This document shows positions 1 through 11,049 of a stretch of DNA of 64,000 bases, piece after piece. The DNA lies in contig WTPW01000320.1 of assembly GCA_009809945.1 (NCBI GenBank), positions 283,444 to 347,443 of the forward strand, in the 5' to 3' direction. The position numbers and the translations under genes were made by a program. The notes under the pieces were generated by a model. That model worked only from the letters and a program-made list of their open reading frames with translations. It did no database searches and had not been told where the DNA came from. The stretch comes from Gigaspora margarita (Eukaryota > Glomeromycota > Glomeromycetes > Diversisporales > Gigasporaceae). Within the stretch, counting starts at the first letter, position 1. Every line of letters starts with the position of its first letter.

Positions 1-342
1 TACCTTAATAAGAAAAAAGTTTTAGATAGAAGCATGCCACATTTTACCTATAGTGATTTTCATATGAGATTTCCATCACAGATTTTTATATAGTTGACCA
101 ATCATTTTTTGATGATATCTTACCATCCACTGGGCTGAACATGTATTGTTAATTTAGTAAAAAAAATTTTTAGATAGGAGACGCCACATTTCGCCTATTC
201 TTCAGTTGACAGATGGATTATCAATTAATAAAATATAATTTGAGATTTTTTTAAACTTAATTTTTTAATGACCAAATTGGCATACACATAACCAAATTCA
301 ACAGGTTACTATAAAATAACAAAAGAAATAATTTAAAATTAT
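1..342. other. AT-rich spacer, nothing recognised
   Basis: AT-rich DNA with no open frame of useful length. A short phrase about a 'gccacatttyrcctat' sequence occurs twice (near 37 and 181), suggesting a small degenerate duplication. No gene, RNA or terminal inverted repeat was seen. Confidence 0.5.
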
Positions 343-700
343 ATTAAATTGAAAAAAATAGTTGAAGAAAATTAATTTTTGTTCATTATAAGATAGTAAT
401 TTTTATTTGCCACATTAAATTAAAAAAAGTCAAGAAAAATGTAATTTTTATTTATCATATTACACTATATTAAATTATAAAAAAGTTAAATAGAATTAAT
501 TTTTGTTTATTATAAAATAGTAATTTTTTATTCCTTATATTATGCCATATTAAATTAAAAAAAGTCAAAGAAATTGATTTTTATTCTTCATATGATATAA
601 TATTTTATTTATTATATTACACTACATTAAATTAAAAAAAGTTAAAAAAAATTGATTTTTGTTTATCATAAGATATTAATTTTTGTTTATGATAGTCTAA
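343..700. repeat. Degenerate tandem repeat, about 71-bp unit, five copies
   Basis: Five successive units begin with 'ATTAAATTAAAAAAAGT' or a close variant (near 343, 414, 468, 549 and 626) and continue with a variant of 'AATTGATTTTTGTTTATCAT'. Unit length varies from about 54 to 81 bp. Copies are diverged and very AT-rich, so this is an old microsatellite-like array rather than a coding repeat. Confidence 0.65.
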
Positions 701-1532
701 AGTTTATTACAAATTAATTTTGCTTATCCAATCCTTTTTAAACTTGTATAGAGCATGATTTAATAATAGAAATCGTGACTATAAAAAACTTGAGTTTGAT
801 TGGGTTCAGTTCCAAACAGGGTCAAACTGAGTTTTGGCAAGCAGGATAACATTCCTATATAAATCCAAAAATTAAATTGAAATGTTTTACTTATTCAATA
901 TAACGATCTTTTTTTAAAAAAAACAAATTGTATTCCATGATTAGATGATCTTGCTTCATTAATTAGTTGAGAAAAACAAATTGTATTCTGTGAATTTTTT
1001 GCTATTTAGACTAATTCAGAAAAAAGCAACTGGTAATACATGTTTGTATTTTAATACTGTATATAGATATATTATAGATTATACTTGGATAAAAGTATAA
1101 CTAGCTATATATACAAACTTGTTATCTAATTTAAATAGTCTGTTCTAAGGTTCTACTAGCTACTATAGCTGCAGTCCAAAATTTAATCTAATTTTTTACT
1201 CTTTAGCTAATTTACTAGAACATTTTTATATATATAAAGTTAGCTAAACTTTCTATTCATTTTCTCTATAGTTCTTGAAATTTTTTAATATACTTAAAGA
1301 TACAATCTAGCTTAATCTTAATAAAAAACTAAAGAGCAGTATCTGTTTTATACAATTATTTATTTATACTTTGATAACTTGCACTATTGTATTAACTAAT
1401 ACTTTCAATCAAAAATACCTTAAACTACTACTATTATCTACTTTTGCTATATAAGATTTGCTTCAACTTTAATACTCATCTCTTCTTTATACTAAAATAT
1501 TTCAAACTTCTAAACTATAGCCTAAAAAGTTA
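701..1532. other. AT-rich spacer with a degenerate dispersed repeat
   Basis: No gene seen. Bases about 1080-1200 resemble, in the same orientation, bases about 23000-23140: both contain 'aactagcta', 'tatctaattta', 'tctaaggttc' and 'ctagctac' in the same order. This points to a dispersed repeat family with one decayed copy here and a better-preserved copy near 23 kb. Confidence 0.45.
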
Positions 1533-2206
1533 CTATATATTCTAAAAAATAAACTATTTCAAAAATATGCTATCTCTAATTTTTTTCAAAAATCTCAAAA
1601 AATTTTTTAGCATTTGTTACATTTAAAAGTCTAAATTTTACTAAGTAAACCTCAAAGTGCCATTAAATAAACTTGTTCAGAACATTAAAATACACTTGTA
1701 ATAAAAATTTGGAATCATTTGAACAACTTTTTACTAGTACATTTTTCAAATTTTCAAAAATTCAACAATTTGAATATAAGCTACCCATGTTTTTTTTATA
1801 TAATTTTTTGCCCAAAAAGTTAGCTTATTTTTAGGAATATACAGTTCCGGCCAGCATAAGATATCCACTTTTTTATATATAAATACAAAATTGCTTATAA
1901 TTTACAAACAAATAACTTTAAACAAAATCTGTCTTACAAATTTGTTGCATTTAGTCTAAACTACAATTCTGTAAGATAGATTTTTATTTTTATTATAAAT
2001 TTAAAAGGTTATTTGAGTCTAAAGTTAATATGTAATCAAAAATTTGGTGTTTAATATATAAAAAAATTTAAAAATATTGTTTTTATAGATTTTTAACCAA
2101 TTAGACTTTTTGTTACACAATAATAGCAATCAGATTTGAGTATAAATCTCAAAATTTGGCACTTTTAAAAAAATTGGATATCATATACTGGCCCGAACTG
2201 TATGAT
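1533..2206. mobile_element. TA-flanked MITE (family 'CTGTATATTCCTG'), interrupted
   Basis: The left end 'CTATATATTCTAAAAAATAA' and the right end 'GCTTATTTTTAGGAATATA' match the ends of the cleaner copy at 38544-38858, and the interiors are alignable. The right end is interrupted at a TA by the element at 1842-2200. Joining 1841 to 2203 gives 'GGAATATATGATA', matching the expected 'GGAATATATGGTA'. It is non-coding and non-autonomous; the TA target suggests Tc1/mariner-type mobilisation (inference). Confidence 0.6.
1842..2200. mobile_element. 359-bp TA-flanked MITE ('CAGTTCSGGCCAG')
   Basis: The left terminus 'CAGTTCCGGCCAGCATAAG' is matched in inverted form by the right terminus 'CATATACTGGCCCGAACTG', and the inverted match continues through 'GATATCCA'. 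TA dinucleotides flank both ends (1840-1841, 2201-2202). The interior is AT-rich and non-coding. TIR plus TA duplication is typical of Tc1/mariner-derived MITEs. Confidence 0.75.
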
Positions 2207-2337
2207 AATTTACTTTAGCAGTAATTATTGTTATAGTTTTTTTATATCTTCTTTTATAGTATAAATTCTTTTTTTTAGTGTAACTTGAATAGCCAAATTA
2301 GTAAACTATAAAATTTTTTATATAAAGATAAATCTAT

Positions 2338-2652
2338 TTGTCACTATTAGAGACACAGTGATATATAATTGCCAATCACATCACAGAATCAGGTTTAAAT
2401 ATTTGTGCAATGTGAAAATAAAAAAACAATAAAATTTTCAAAAATTTGTAATAACTCAAAATTTCATCTATAAACCATATTTGGTCTTAAATTAAAAAAA
2501 TTTATTGCTAATTTTACTATATACTATGTCCTAACCTGAACCCTAACGCAAATCTAACTCTGAACTAACAATAATTAATTTTAGCATTTTTTGATTTTAT
2601 TACATAATGTAATTGGCCAATGTGGCTGTCACTGTATCACTGGTAGTAACAA
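2338..2652. mobile_element. MITE with imperfect TIRs around a 'cctaaccctaa'-containing core
   Basis: Left 'TTGTCACTATTAGAGACAC...GCCAATCACAT' pairs with right 'ATGTGGCTGTCACTGTATCACTGGTAGTAACAA' as an imperfect inverted repeat of about 45 bp. The interior ('atcaggt', 'aactcaaaatttcatctataaaccat', 'cctaacctgaaccctaacg') resembles those of the elements at 38988-39323 and 39427-39691. No coding capacity. Confidence 0.55.
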
Positions 2653-5339
2653 TAAGATTATTTCTTTATATAATATTTAAAATAATTTTATATTTATAAT
2701 TGCTAATGTTTGTAACAAATCTTTGAATATCTTGCAAAAATTAATTAATAATCTTTGTGACTAAGCTGTCTGCTTTGATTAAAACTAGTTAGCATAGAAG
2801 AGTCTGTTTACTTAATCTTCTTTATTTGGCTAAGTTGAGACAACTTAGTTGGTACTTCTTTAAAATTAATAATGTATCAAATATATATATATTTAAAAAA
2901 ATTCTATTTATACTATAGTTATACAAATTTTCTATTTTTAGCTTTTAAATAAATTATAATTTTCTTTAATTTTTTAATTACAAATATAATTTTTAAAATT
3001 TTCAAAAGATTTTATTAACTTTTAAGTAAATCTTTTTTAATTATAATTAAAAGTTATTTTTAATTTGTAGACTAATGCAGGCAAATTTTTCTGTGTTTTT
3101 GCACTTTTTTTTAGCTTTGATTTACTTTTTAAATGCCAAAATAATTAAATAAAACTTTGTACAATTAGATTTGAAAGTAAGGCTTACTTTTTTTGCAAAA
3201 TTAGTTTTATATTATAAGAAGAAAAATTAAAGTTATATATAAGCTAAAAATAGATAATTTTAAAAAAATTTTTTAAAAAAATTTTATTACAATTTTTTTG
3301 CAAACTTATTTAGTTTTTAATTTTAGAACTATAGCCCTTAAAACAATATTGTAATTTATATAAAAGATATTAATTTTTATTATTACAATTTAGTGATTTA
3401 TTTGAAAAAATTAAGATTTATATTAGAAGTAAATTTTTTTATAAATAGAAACATATAAAATTTAAAAAAATCTAAAGAAAATTTTATAGTAAAGTTGAAA
3501 AGCAAAAACTTTAACCTCTTTTTTACACCAAAATTTTTTAATAATCTTAAAAATTTTTTATAATTAAGTTGAAAAAGCAGAACTAATATTATATTATTAT
3601 TTAGAAAATATATAGCTTAACTTTTATTTAAAATTTTATTAAAAAAATTTTAAAATTTAAAATCAATACAGGCAAATTTGCTTGTGTTACAATTTAAGAG
3701 ATGGAGCTTTTTTTTTATTCTAATAGTATTAAATTATCAAAATTGGTCTAGTAAATTTCAAGCTACTTGGAATCAAAAAAAGAAATATAAGAATCTGCAA
3801 ATTAACTATTATACAAAAATATTATTTATAAAATATAATATTGTAGTAAATTTGTAAATCTTAGTATTCTCTTTTTTAGTTTCAAATAAATTGAAATTCA
3901 CTAAATTAATTTTGATAATTTAACTATCATTAATATCAAAAAATAAATATTACTACTTTAATTAGAAGCCAAAAAAGATTTACTTTTAGTTTTTAAAGTT
4001 AGAATTAAAATTAAGAGATTTATAATTTGGCTATATATACTTTATAGATTTGATATAACATAAAATCAAAACAACAAAAATAAACTATTTTTTTTGTTAT
4101 TAAAGTTAGGGTAAGATAAGAGTAGTATATAAATAAAAAAAATATTTATAGTAAAATTTTCAAGAAATTTTTTTATTAAAGAACAAAAAGTGGTTTCATA
4201 AACAAAATTATGAGGCATAACAATTTTTAATATTTTGCTATTTTTTATTTTATGTTACACATAATTCTGTGATTTAATTGGTTTTTAGATAAGTGCATTA
4301 CAATACATATGCACCAAATTAAATAGTCTAAGGTTAAAGTTAGAATTAGGATTATTGCTAAAAATAAGCTACTTTTTAAATTTGAGAAAAAAATCTAAAT
4401 ATCAATAATATTTGAAAATAAGCTATCTTATGTTTTAGCTAAAAACTATAGTGATTTTTTTTAATTTGAAAATAAGCCACTCTCCTAATACTATTACTAC
4501 TTTTATTTAATAAAAAAACAAATTTCTAGCAACATTTATATTTATTAGAAAAACAACAAGCATTAATGAAAGCTTGTTTTTCTACTATTAAAGTAGTACT
4601 AGAATTATATAAAGTAGTTCTTATTTTCTACTTGAGAATAACCTGAATTATTTCTACTTATATATATATATATATTACAAAATAATTAATTGCATATGCT
4701 TAATAGTTGAGATCTATATTTTGTAATAGACATAATCTTTAACAAATTTGATTTGGGTCTGGTGCAAAAAAATAAAAAAAAACAAGAATAAAACTTGTAT
4801 AAATAAAAAAAAAGAACTATAAGATAAAATAAAAAAATATAAATATTTAAATAAACCATAATTTTAAAAATAAAAGATCTAGTTTAAATTAAATAAATAA
4901 AAACAAAAATCAAAAAATAAAATAAATATTAAAAAACAAAAAAAGTAAAAATAAAATATACATATTTAAATAAGAATTTTAAAAAATAGTGCACCTGCAT
5001 CATGGTGCAACCTCTGGATCATGCGATCAATAGCACACTCTGGATCACATAATTGATATGATCAACAGTACATTTTTTATAATTTTACTTATGCAAGAAT
5101 TATATTTTATTTAAGAATTACGATTTATAGCAATTAATAGATGATTAATTTATTATACTTTTATGGCATGATACAACAATTATATCATATTACAAATTGT
5201 ATAAATTGTATCAACTACCTGATCGCAATTACTAAAAAACAACTTTAATATATACTACCTACCCCAACTTTAACCCTAACCTAACTAATAGCAAAAACAA
5301 AGCTATCTGCTACACATTCTTATACACTACTTTGTTATA
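2653..5339. other. AT-rich intergenic DNA without a recognisable gene
   Basis: About 2.7 kb of extremely AT-rich sequence. Seen in it: an approximate direct repeat of 'caggcaaatttttctgtgtt' near 3078 and 3668; three 'tttgaaaataagcyatct' phrases (near 4360-4490) related to the TIR of the element at 38544-38858; a TATATA run near 4660; A-rich low complexity at 4770-4985; and short 'ggatcatgcgatcaatagcac' palindromic phrases near 5017-5060. No coding frame supported. Confidence 0.5.
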
Positions 5340-5480
5340 CTTAGTATAGCTTGTGTTGCTTTGCTTATGCTTAGCAACAAAGACAGGGCTCACTTCGCTT
5401 ACCCTATAGTCGCTTCACTTCAGCTATTGCCTCTGCTTTGCTCCCTCTTCTAAATATTTAATGCAACCACAACTAACTAC
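5340..5480. repeat. Leader module repeated at 6960-7110
   Basis: The relatively GC-rich stretch 'cttgtgttgctttgcttatg...ttcgctt...ctctgctttgctcc...aaatatttaat' recurs in the same orientation at about 6965-7080. In both places it immediately precedes a tandem-repeat array. It is unlike the AT-rich surroundings. It may be the end of a repeat family; no coding function is evident. Confidence 0.5.
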
Positions 5481-5499
5481 TCTAACTTTAACCCTAACC

Positions 5500-6560
5500 C
5501 TAGATAACTCAACAAAATTTCATAGTAGAAACATAGAAAGTGTAAAACAAAAATCACCAGAAAAAGAAAGTGCATTATTTGAATGTTTTCAAACTGGGAA
5601 AACAAAATCAAGCATAGTTAATATACTCACCCAAAACTGGAAATAATATCAACAAAGCGAAAATGGAAAACGAAAATCACCAGAAAAAGAAATATGTATT
5701 ACTTGAACATTTTCAAACTAGGAAAACAAAAGCAAGTACAGTTAATATACCTACCCAAAACTGGAAGTCAACTCTAAATGAAGTGGACAACCCCATGAAA
5801 AAAGAAATAGGTAGACAAATAAAAACTATTTGAGAAAAAAATAAGTATTACTTGAACATGTTCACAACCTAAAAAGCAAAAATAACAAACACAATTAATA
5901 CCACTAAAACAGAAATCCTAACTATAGACAAAATGGACAAATAAATCACCTAAAAGTAATTAGTGTTAGAAAAGTGTGCAAAAAAAATTACTGAAAAATG
6001 AAATAGATGCGTTACTTGAATGTGTTTCACTACTAAAAAGCAAAAGACAACAAATATAGTTAATGTACATACCAAAACAGAAAGCCTGCCCATAGTCAAA
6101 GCAACAAATGAACTACTTGGAAAGAATAGCTATTAGAAAGGTGGGCAAACAAAAAATGCTAAAAAAAAGAAATAGACACATTATTTGAGCATGTTTTACA
6201 ACCAATTAAATAAAACAACACCAAGTACAATATACCAACTCGAAACCAAAAACCTAACCCTAGACAAATCTGCAGGGAGAATAGAGTGGACAAATGGAAT
6301 CACTAGAAAAAAAGAAATAGAAGTATTGATTGAATGCATTTTATAGCTATGCAAACAAAACAACAAGCAAATTAATAGTACCCACCCAAAATCAGAAGCC
6401 TAATTCCAGACAAAGCAGACAAATGAAAAACTATCTAGAAAAAAGAAATGAGCACTGCATTAGTTGAACTGTTTTGTAGCCAAAAAACAAAAAAAAGCAC
6501 AACAAAATAGTGCATACCTGAGCCAAAACTAAAACACAGGCTTGCAAAGACACATAGCAA
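5500..6560. repeat. Degenerate tandem array, seven units of about 123-171 bp
   Basis: Seven repeats carry the anchor 'ACTTGAAC(A/G)TGTTTTCA', near 5578, 5702, 5851, 6015, 6184, 6330 and 6463. Each is preceded by a variant of 'CCAGAAAAAGAAAT' and followed by 'AACAAAANCAAGYACAGTTAATAT...ACCCAAAACTGGAA'. The first two units stay open in one frame and encode similar short segments ('FQTGKTKSS...', 'FQTRKTKAS...'), but later units have stops. That makes a protein-coding origin possible but unproven. Confidence 0.65.
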
Positions 6561-6959
6561 CCACAAATCCTATAATACTACCTGAAGTGAAAAAAAAATT
6601 AGGTTTATCATAGAAAAAAATATTGATTATTAATAATGATCACTAATTATTATATACCCCATGACAGTCCTGTGATCTCTCAGACTACATGATCTATATG
6701 ATCAGGTGTAACACTAGACAAAGGAGATAGACAATCTACATGATCAGGTTTAGATAAATATAAATTTTATTAACTATAGCTAGCAGTGATAATTACCGTT
6801 ATTGTATTAATTTTATTTTATGTATATACATATGTATATATTACTTAATTTTTACATAATTAATACTACCAAAAAATTATTCTCAAAGAATTGGTTTTAA
6901 CTATTTTATCAATTATACACACTATACATACACTTATATACATTACTTAATTATGAGTA
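6561..6959. other. AT-rich spacer between arrays
   Basis: No gene seen. It contains two 'tctacatgatcaggt'-like phrases (near 6690 and 6735) and a 'tatgtatatacatatgtatata' low-complexity palindrome near 6819-6841. Confidence 0.4.
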
Positions 6960-7110
6960 AAACAGCTTGTGTTGTTTTGCTTATACTCAGCTTCACCTAC
7001 AGAGTTCGCTTCACACACCCTGCAGTCATTTGCTATGGCTGTTACCTCCACTCTGCTCCAATTTTATAAACATTTAATCTTAACCTTAATTCTAATCCTA
7101 ACCCCAACCT
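6960..7110. repeat. Second copy of the leader module
   Basis: Diverged same-orientation copy of 5340-5480 ('cttgtgttgttttgcttata', then 'gttcgcttcacacaccctgc', then 'ctctgctcc'). It sits just upstream of the array at 7200-7870, repeating the arrangement seen with the first copy. Confidence 0.5.
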
Positions 7111-7199
7111 AACTCTAAAGATAATTTTTTACCTGCTAAATCTCAACTATATCAAAAATCTAAGAATACAAAAACCTAACATATGGTATGAAGAACAAA

Positions 7200-7870
7200 A
7201 AGTCAATAGCATTGACAAATGTATCCAGTAACACATCAAAAAGTGTAATATAGCAATCTATTCTGAACCTGAAAAGAATTAGCACTGCACAAACATACAA
7301 CTAAAAGCAAAAAAAAGATACAAATGCTTAGCTGTACAGTTGAGAAACACAATGCCCAAGATAATGCACTAGTGACAAACTGGACAATACCCAAGATGAA
7401 AATACCCCAGTAATGCACCAGCAACAAAAGAAACCAGATAATGCACTAGCAACAAAAGAATGATGGAAGAAAGACCACCAAAGTGGATGATACCAATGAC
7501 AGAAGAAGGAGAATGATGCCAAACTAAATAATGAAAGAAGAATAATTAGCAACAAAAAAGAAACACCAATAAAAACCAAATAAACTAAACTACTTCCATC
7601 GAAATAAAAAACCATGTTATAAGAAACACCAAATTAGACTGCACCAATGATAAAAAGGAAAGCATTGAACAGAAAGACACCAATGAGAAAAAACTATGTC
7701 ACAAGAAACACCAAATTGGACAGCACCAGCAATAGGAGGGAATTACCAAACTAGACATGCTAATGACATAAAAACCACATTATGAGAACACTAAGTTAGA
7801 TGGCGCCAATGACAAAAGAACTGGATGACACCAACAATGAGAGAAGCATACCAATAAAATGGATAATAAT
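7200..7870. repeat. Short-period degenerate repeat array ('ACACCAAATTGGAC')
   Basis: Purine-rich plus strand with many variants of 'ACACCAAATTRGACWGCACC' and 'AATGCACYAGCAACAAAAGA'. Phrases recur every 25-60 bp (for example near 7375, 7418, 7441, 7629, 7706, 7800). Minus-strand open frames in this stretch are by-products of the repeat's composition and have no recognisable domain, so they are not called as genes. Confidence 0.55.
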
Positions 7871-7967
7871 ATGAAACTAAAAAAAAAGAACAAGAATAAA
7901 TATTAGTACTGTACTAAATAAAAAAAAACAAGAAGTGAAACAAAAAAAAAATTTGAATAAGTATACA

Positions 7968-8386
7968 TTATCCGACAAACTCATATGATCATGAAAAAAT
8001 TTCTTACTGTTATTTTTTTATGTATTATTACGTAATCATGTTTATTCAAATTTAAAACTCAGCGGGCAACTCCCTACCAATCAATGATCATAAATTGTCG
8101 GATAACATCATTATTGGCAAAATTTTTGAATAACAGTAAATTTGTTCAACCGGGCAAATGAGCACGTGCCGCTTTGCAGCACGTGTCAGCCAATCATTTG
8201 CCCGGTTGAGCCAATTTACAGTTATTCAAAAATTTTGCCAATAATGGTGTTATCCGACAATTTATGATCATGATTGGTAGAGAGTTGCCCGCTGAGTTTT
8301 AAATTTGAATAAACATGATTACGTAATAATACATAAAAAAATAACAGTAAGAAATTTTTTCATGAACATATGAGTTTGTTGGATAA
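7968..8386. mobile_element. 419-bp near-complete palindrome, MITE-like ('TTATCCGACAAACTC')
   Basis: Almost the whole element is one inverted repeat with arms of about 200 bp. It starts 'TTATCCGACAAACTCATATG' and ends 'CATATGAGTTTGTTGGATAA'. The loop near 8168-8195 holds a second hairpin (GCACGTG...CACGTG). No coding capacity. It is a foldback or MITE-type element; the shared TTATCCG terminus links it to 10793-10949. Confidence 0.8.
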
Positions 8387-8579
8387 CTTATCTTTATACG
8401 CGCTCTGTGTAACTGGTGACCATCAAGTAAAAATTTATTATAATGGTGTGGTTATAATTAACCATTTATTATAATTATAAAACTAGTTTCTTTGGCCTAA
8501 CAAAAAAAAATAATTTGCAAAATTTTAGTATATTTTTTTTAAAGTTTTACTTTTAATTTAACACTAACCCTAATACTAC
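8387..8579. other. Short AT-rich spacer
   Basis: Nothing recognised apart from a 'cactaaccctaatac' phrase that also occurs in several MITE cores of this window. Confidence 0.4.
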
Positions 8580-9289
8580 TTAATAGTAGTGTTTCGATCC
8601 TATTCTTTAAGGGCCATCCGGATTAAATTCGGATCCTACTTTGTGTATCCAGATGATAATCCGAATCTGGATAAATCCGAATTCAATTATTGAATCCGGA
8701 TTCTATATGAGCATAAAGTGGCATACTTTACTCATTACATTTACGAGTTTGGCTACAAATGCTAATATGAAGCTGTTTGATTTGAAATATACAAAATTTG
8801 AATGGTTTATTTCAAATATCTAACAAAAAGAATGCCAATTTTGAATTTAATAAATTAACAAGAAATGTGTCAGACAAATGCAGTGAGCTATGCGAAATAT
8901 AATTAATTTTTGTGTATCAAAAGATTAAAATCAAATTTAATGTAGGAAGTTCTATAGCAAATTAATGTAAGTTTTTTTTTAGTTGTTACTAGTGATTTGA
9001 TCTGAGTGGGTATCACACGAATATTTGATAATTATCCGGATAAATGCTATCCGGATTGGAACTCTAGATTGGTTAATCAGAAAAAATCATTTAAAATTCT
9101 GTCTTGTTAGAATTTTATATGATACCACATATAGATTTGATTTTCATAGTGTATCGAACATCCCAATGCAGTATAGTTTTGAGTTAGCTCGTATTGGAGT
9201 TAACAGTTGTGGTTTCTATCACAATTTATTGGTAAAATTTGGTTACAAAACTTACCGATTATTGTGTTGATTTACTGTAAAAAAATTCT

Positions 9290-9540
9290 GTACAGATGAT
9301 CAGAATTATATAGTATGGGAAATTACAAGTATGGTATCGATTAGTGATTTCGCAAATCAATATGGTATGGGTGAGTATATTAGTATAATACACCCGAATT
9401 TTTAAAATCTGTACCATACTGATCCAGTATTATATATATTAGCGTTAGCTGATTATATGGTATGGCATAGGTTTTAAAAATCCTGCTCATCTATACCATA
9501 CTGATCGGTATTAAGAAGGGGTTTAAAATACCCGTATTCC
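9290..9540. repeat. 'CCATACTGATC' repeat cluster
   Basis: 'taccatactgatccagtatta' near 9411 and 'taccatactgatcggtatta' near 9494 are direct repeats. They are accompanied by several 'atggtatgg' words on the same strand (near 9360 and 9460). This looks like a decayed short-period repeat of the GGTATGG type. No gene seen. Confidence 0.4.
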
Positions 9541-10019
9541 ATTCATTCCACGCTGATTTGCTGTAATCTCTCAATATTTGGTTGATTTATGATTTACCAT
9601 AAAAAAATTTTGTTACAAATCGATACACAATACTGTCGTGATTAAACGATTGTTAATGGATTTGAATTGTGATGACATTCTTGATTATAGCTATTTTGAT
9701 CACGAGTTGAATCACCAATCAAAAAGCGTTAAAGCATAATAACTTGATTTTTTTTACTTTATTTGCTATATTAGTTTTAGCAAATTTTGGATATAACCAT
9801 GGTTTTATTGGTTGGTAAATCAACATAAAACTATGAACTACAAGAATCGCAGAGAAACTAGTGATTATTAGATAATCTGGGTGGCAAAAATTCCGATTAA
9901 ATTTACGAAAAATGGAAAAAAACTAGAAATCAATCATCTAAATCTTTGGTGGAATGTAATTTTTCTTAATATTTACTAATATATTCGCTATTTTATATTG
10001 ATCTTATGCTTAATAATTG

Positions 10020-10113
10020 TTCTTGTTCTTCTTCTTGCACTTGCATTTATTCTTGCACTTGCATTTATTCTTGCACTTGCACTTATTCTTGCACTTGTTC
10101 TTGAACTTAAGAC
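10020..10113. repeat. Minisatellite, unit 'CTTGCACTTGCATTTATT' (18 bp)
   Basis: About five imperfect copies of an 18-bp unit made of 'CTTGCACTTGCA' and 'TTTATT'. It translates on the plus strand as alternating LALAFI-type residues and on the minus strand as SARINA-type residues. Both are trivial products of the repeat rather than evidence of a protein. Confidence 0.7.
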
Positions 10114-10257
10114 CATTATACAAAATGCTTTCAAATTCGTTAAACATTTGATTAACTTTTTATCTATTTTTTCGCTCAAAATAGTTTGTAAAATATTAGG
10201 TAATCAAACAACAGAAGCAAATTTGGCAAATTTACATTTCACAATTTAAGAGAGTTG

Positions 10258-10455
10258 ATTTGAAAATTAGTGAGACACGTAATGAATTTTATGAATCATC
10301 TGAAATTTCAATAATTATTTTTCATTAATAACAGTTTAGTTTTTCGATAATATAATTTTATATTATCGAACAACTACGCTGTTATTACCAAAAATAATGA
10401 TCGAAATTTGGATAATCATCACAAAATTCATCATATGTTCCACTAATTTTCGTTA
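10258..10455. mobile_element. About 198-bp hairpin MITE
   Basis: The left arm 'GAAAATTAGTGAGACACGTA' and onward pairs with the right arm ending 'TTCCACTAATTTTCGTT'. The arms meet at 'CGATAATATAATTTTATATTATCG' near 10348-10371. Pairing is imperfect but continuous over about 90 bp per arm. No coding capacity. Confidence 0.65.
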
Positions 10456-10792
10456 CATTCACATTTATCGCCAGGTCTGGTCAAATTGACAATCGCATGA
10501 AAGTTAATTAGGATTATGATCCGGATAATCCTTATCCTTAATCCATAAATATTACAGATCTATCCGGTTAAAATTAACGGATATGGATATCCGTATTCAA
10601 TCTGAATCATCAGATCCATTCGGATTAGCGGATTACGAATCGAAACTCTAATTAATAGTATTTTTTTAAAAAAAAATATTATAAATATTAATTTATATAA
10701 TATATAGTTATTGGATGCAAAGCAGCCAATAACAGAATTATTTGCAAAATGATTCATTTTATCTGGCTGCGTACGTAGCATCCAATAACGGT

Positions 10793-10949
10793 TTTATCCG
10801 GTGGCTTACGACGACTGAACCAACAGAATAATCCGAGTTCTTTTGGTGATAATTGCGTCATCATCAAATAACTTCGTTATTTGATGATGATTCAATCACC
10901 ATCAAAATAACTCGAATTATTCTGGTGGTACGATCATAGTAAGCTGCCG
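10793..10949. mobile_element. 157-bp hairpin MITE ('TTATCCGGTGGCTTAC')
   Basis: The left arm 'TTATCCGGTGGCTTACGACG' pairs with the right arm '...TAGTAAGCTGCCGGATAA'. The centre 'GTTATTTGATGATGATTC' is preceded by its inverse 'ATCATCAAATAAC'. The TTATCCG terminus is shared with the larger palindrome at 7968-8386, so the two may use the same transposase. Confidence 0.7.
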
Positions 10950-11049
10950 GATAAATAATAATTATTATTTCCATTTTGAATAATAGGCATATAGTTATAT
11001 TTGTGAAAATAGTGAGTTTTTATATTTATAATAAAATTATTATTATTAT

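Larger units (their letters stand above)
8580..10659. mobile_element. About 2.06 kb element with TIR 'GTTTCGATYC' and a TTAATAGTA duplication
   Basis: TTAATAGTA occurs at both edges (8580-8588 and 10652-10660). Just inside are 'AGTGTTTCGATCC' on the left and 'GAATCGAAACTCTAA' on the right, an inverted pair. Both sub-terminal regions are dense in 'ATCCGGAT'-type words (8605-8700 and 10515-10635). An 8-9-bp duplication with short TIRs fits a non-autonomous hAT or MULE-type element (inference). An open frame at 9025-9270 (81 codons) has no recognisable domain and is not called as a gene. The element also contains a minisatellite (10020-10113) and a hairpin element (10258-10455). Confidence 0.5.

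Noticed and set aside
5260..5510. 'ccctaaccctaa'-like words as telomeric repeat
   Set aside because: Only one or two degenerate copies at each site, scattered in MITE cores and arrays; no tandem TTAGGG array.
7236..7615. Minus-strand hydrophobic frames of 63 and 95 codons
   Set aside because: They arise from the purine-rich repeat array read on the pyrimidine strand and overlap each other in different frames.
9998..10249. Plus-strand frame with repeated LALAFI, like a transmembrane helix
   Set aside because: Produced by the 18-bp minisatellite; the minus strand is equally open, as expected for a repeat and not a gene.
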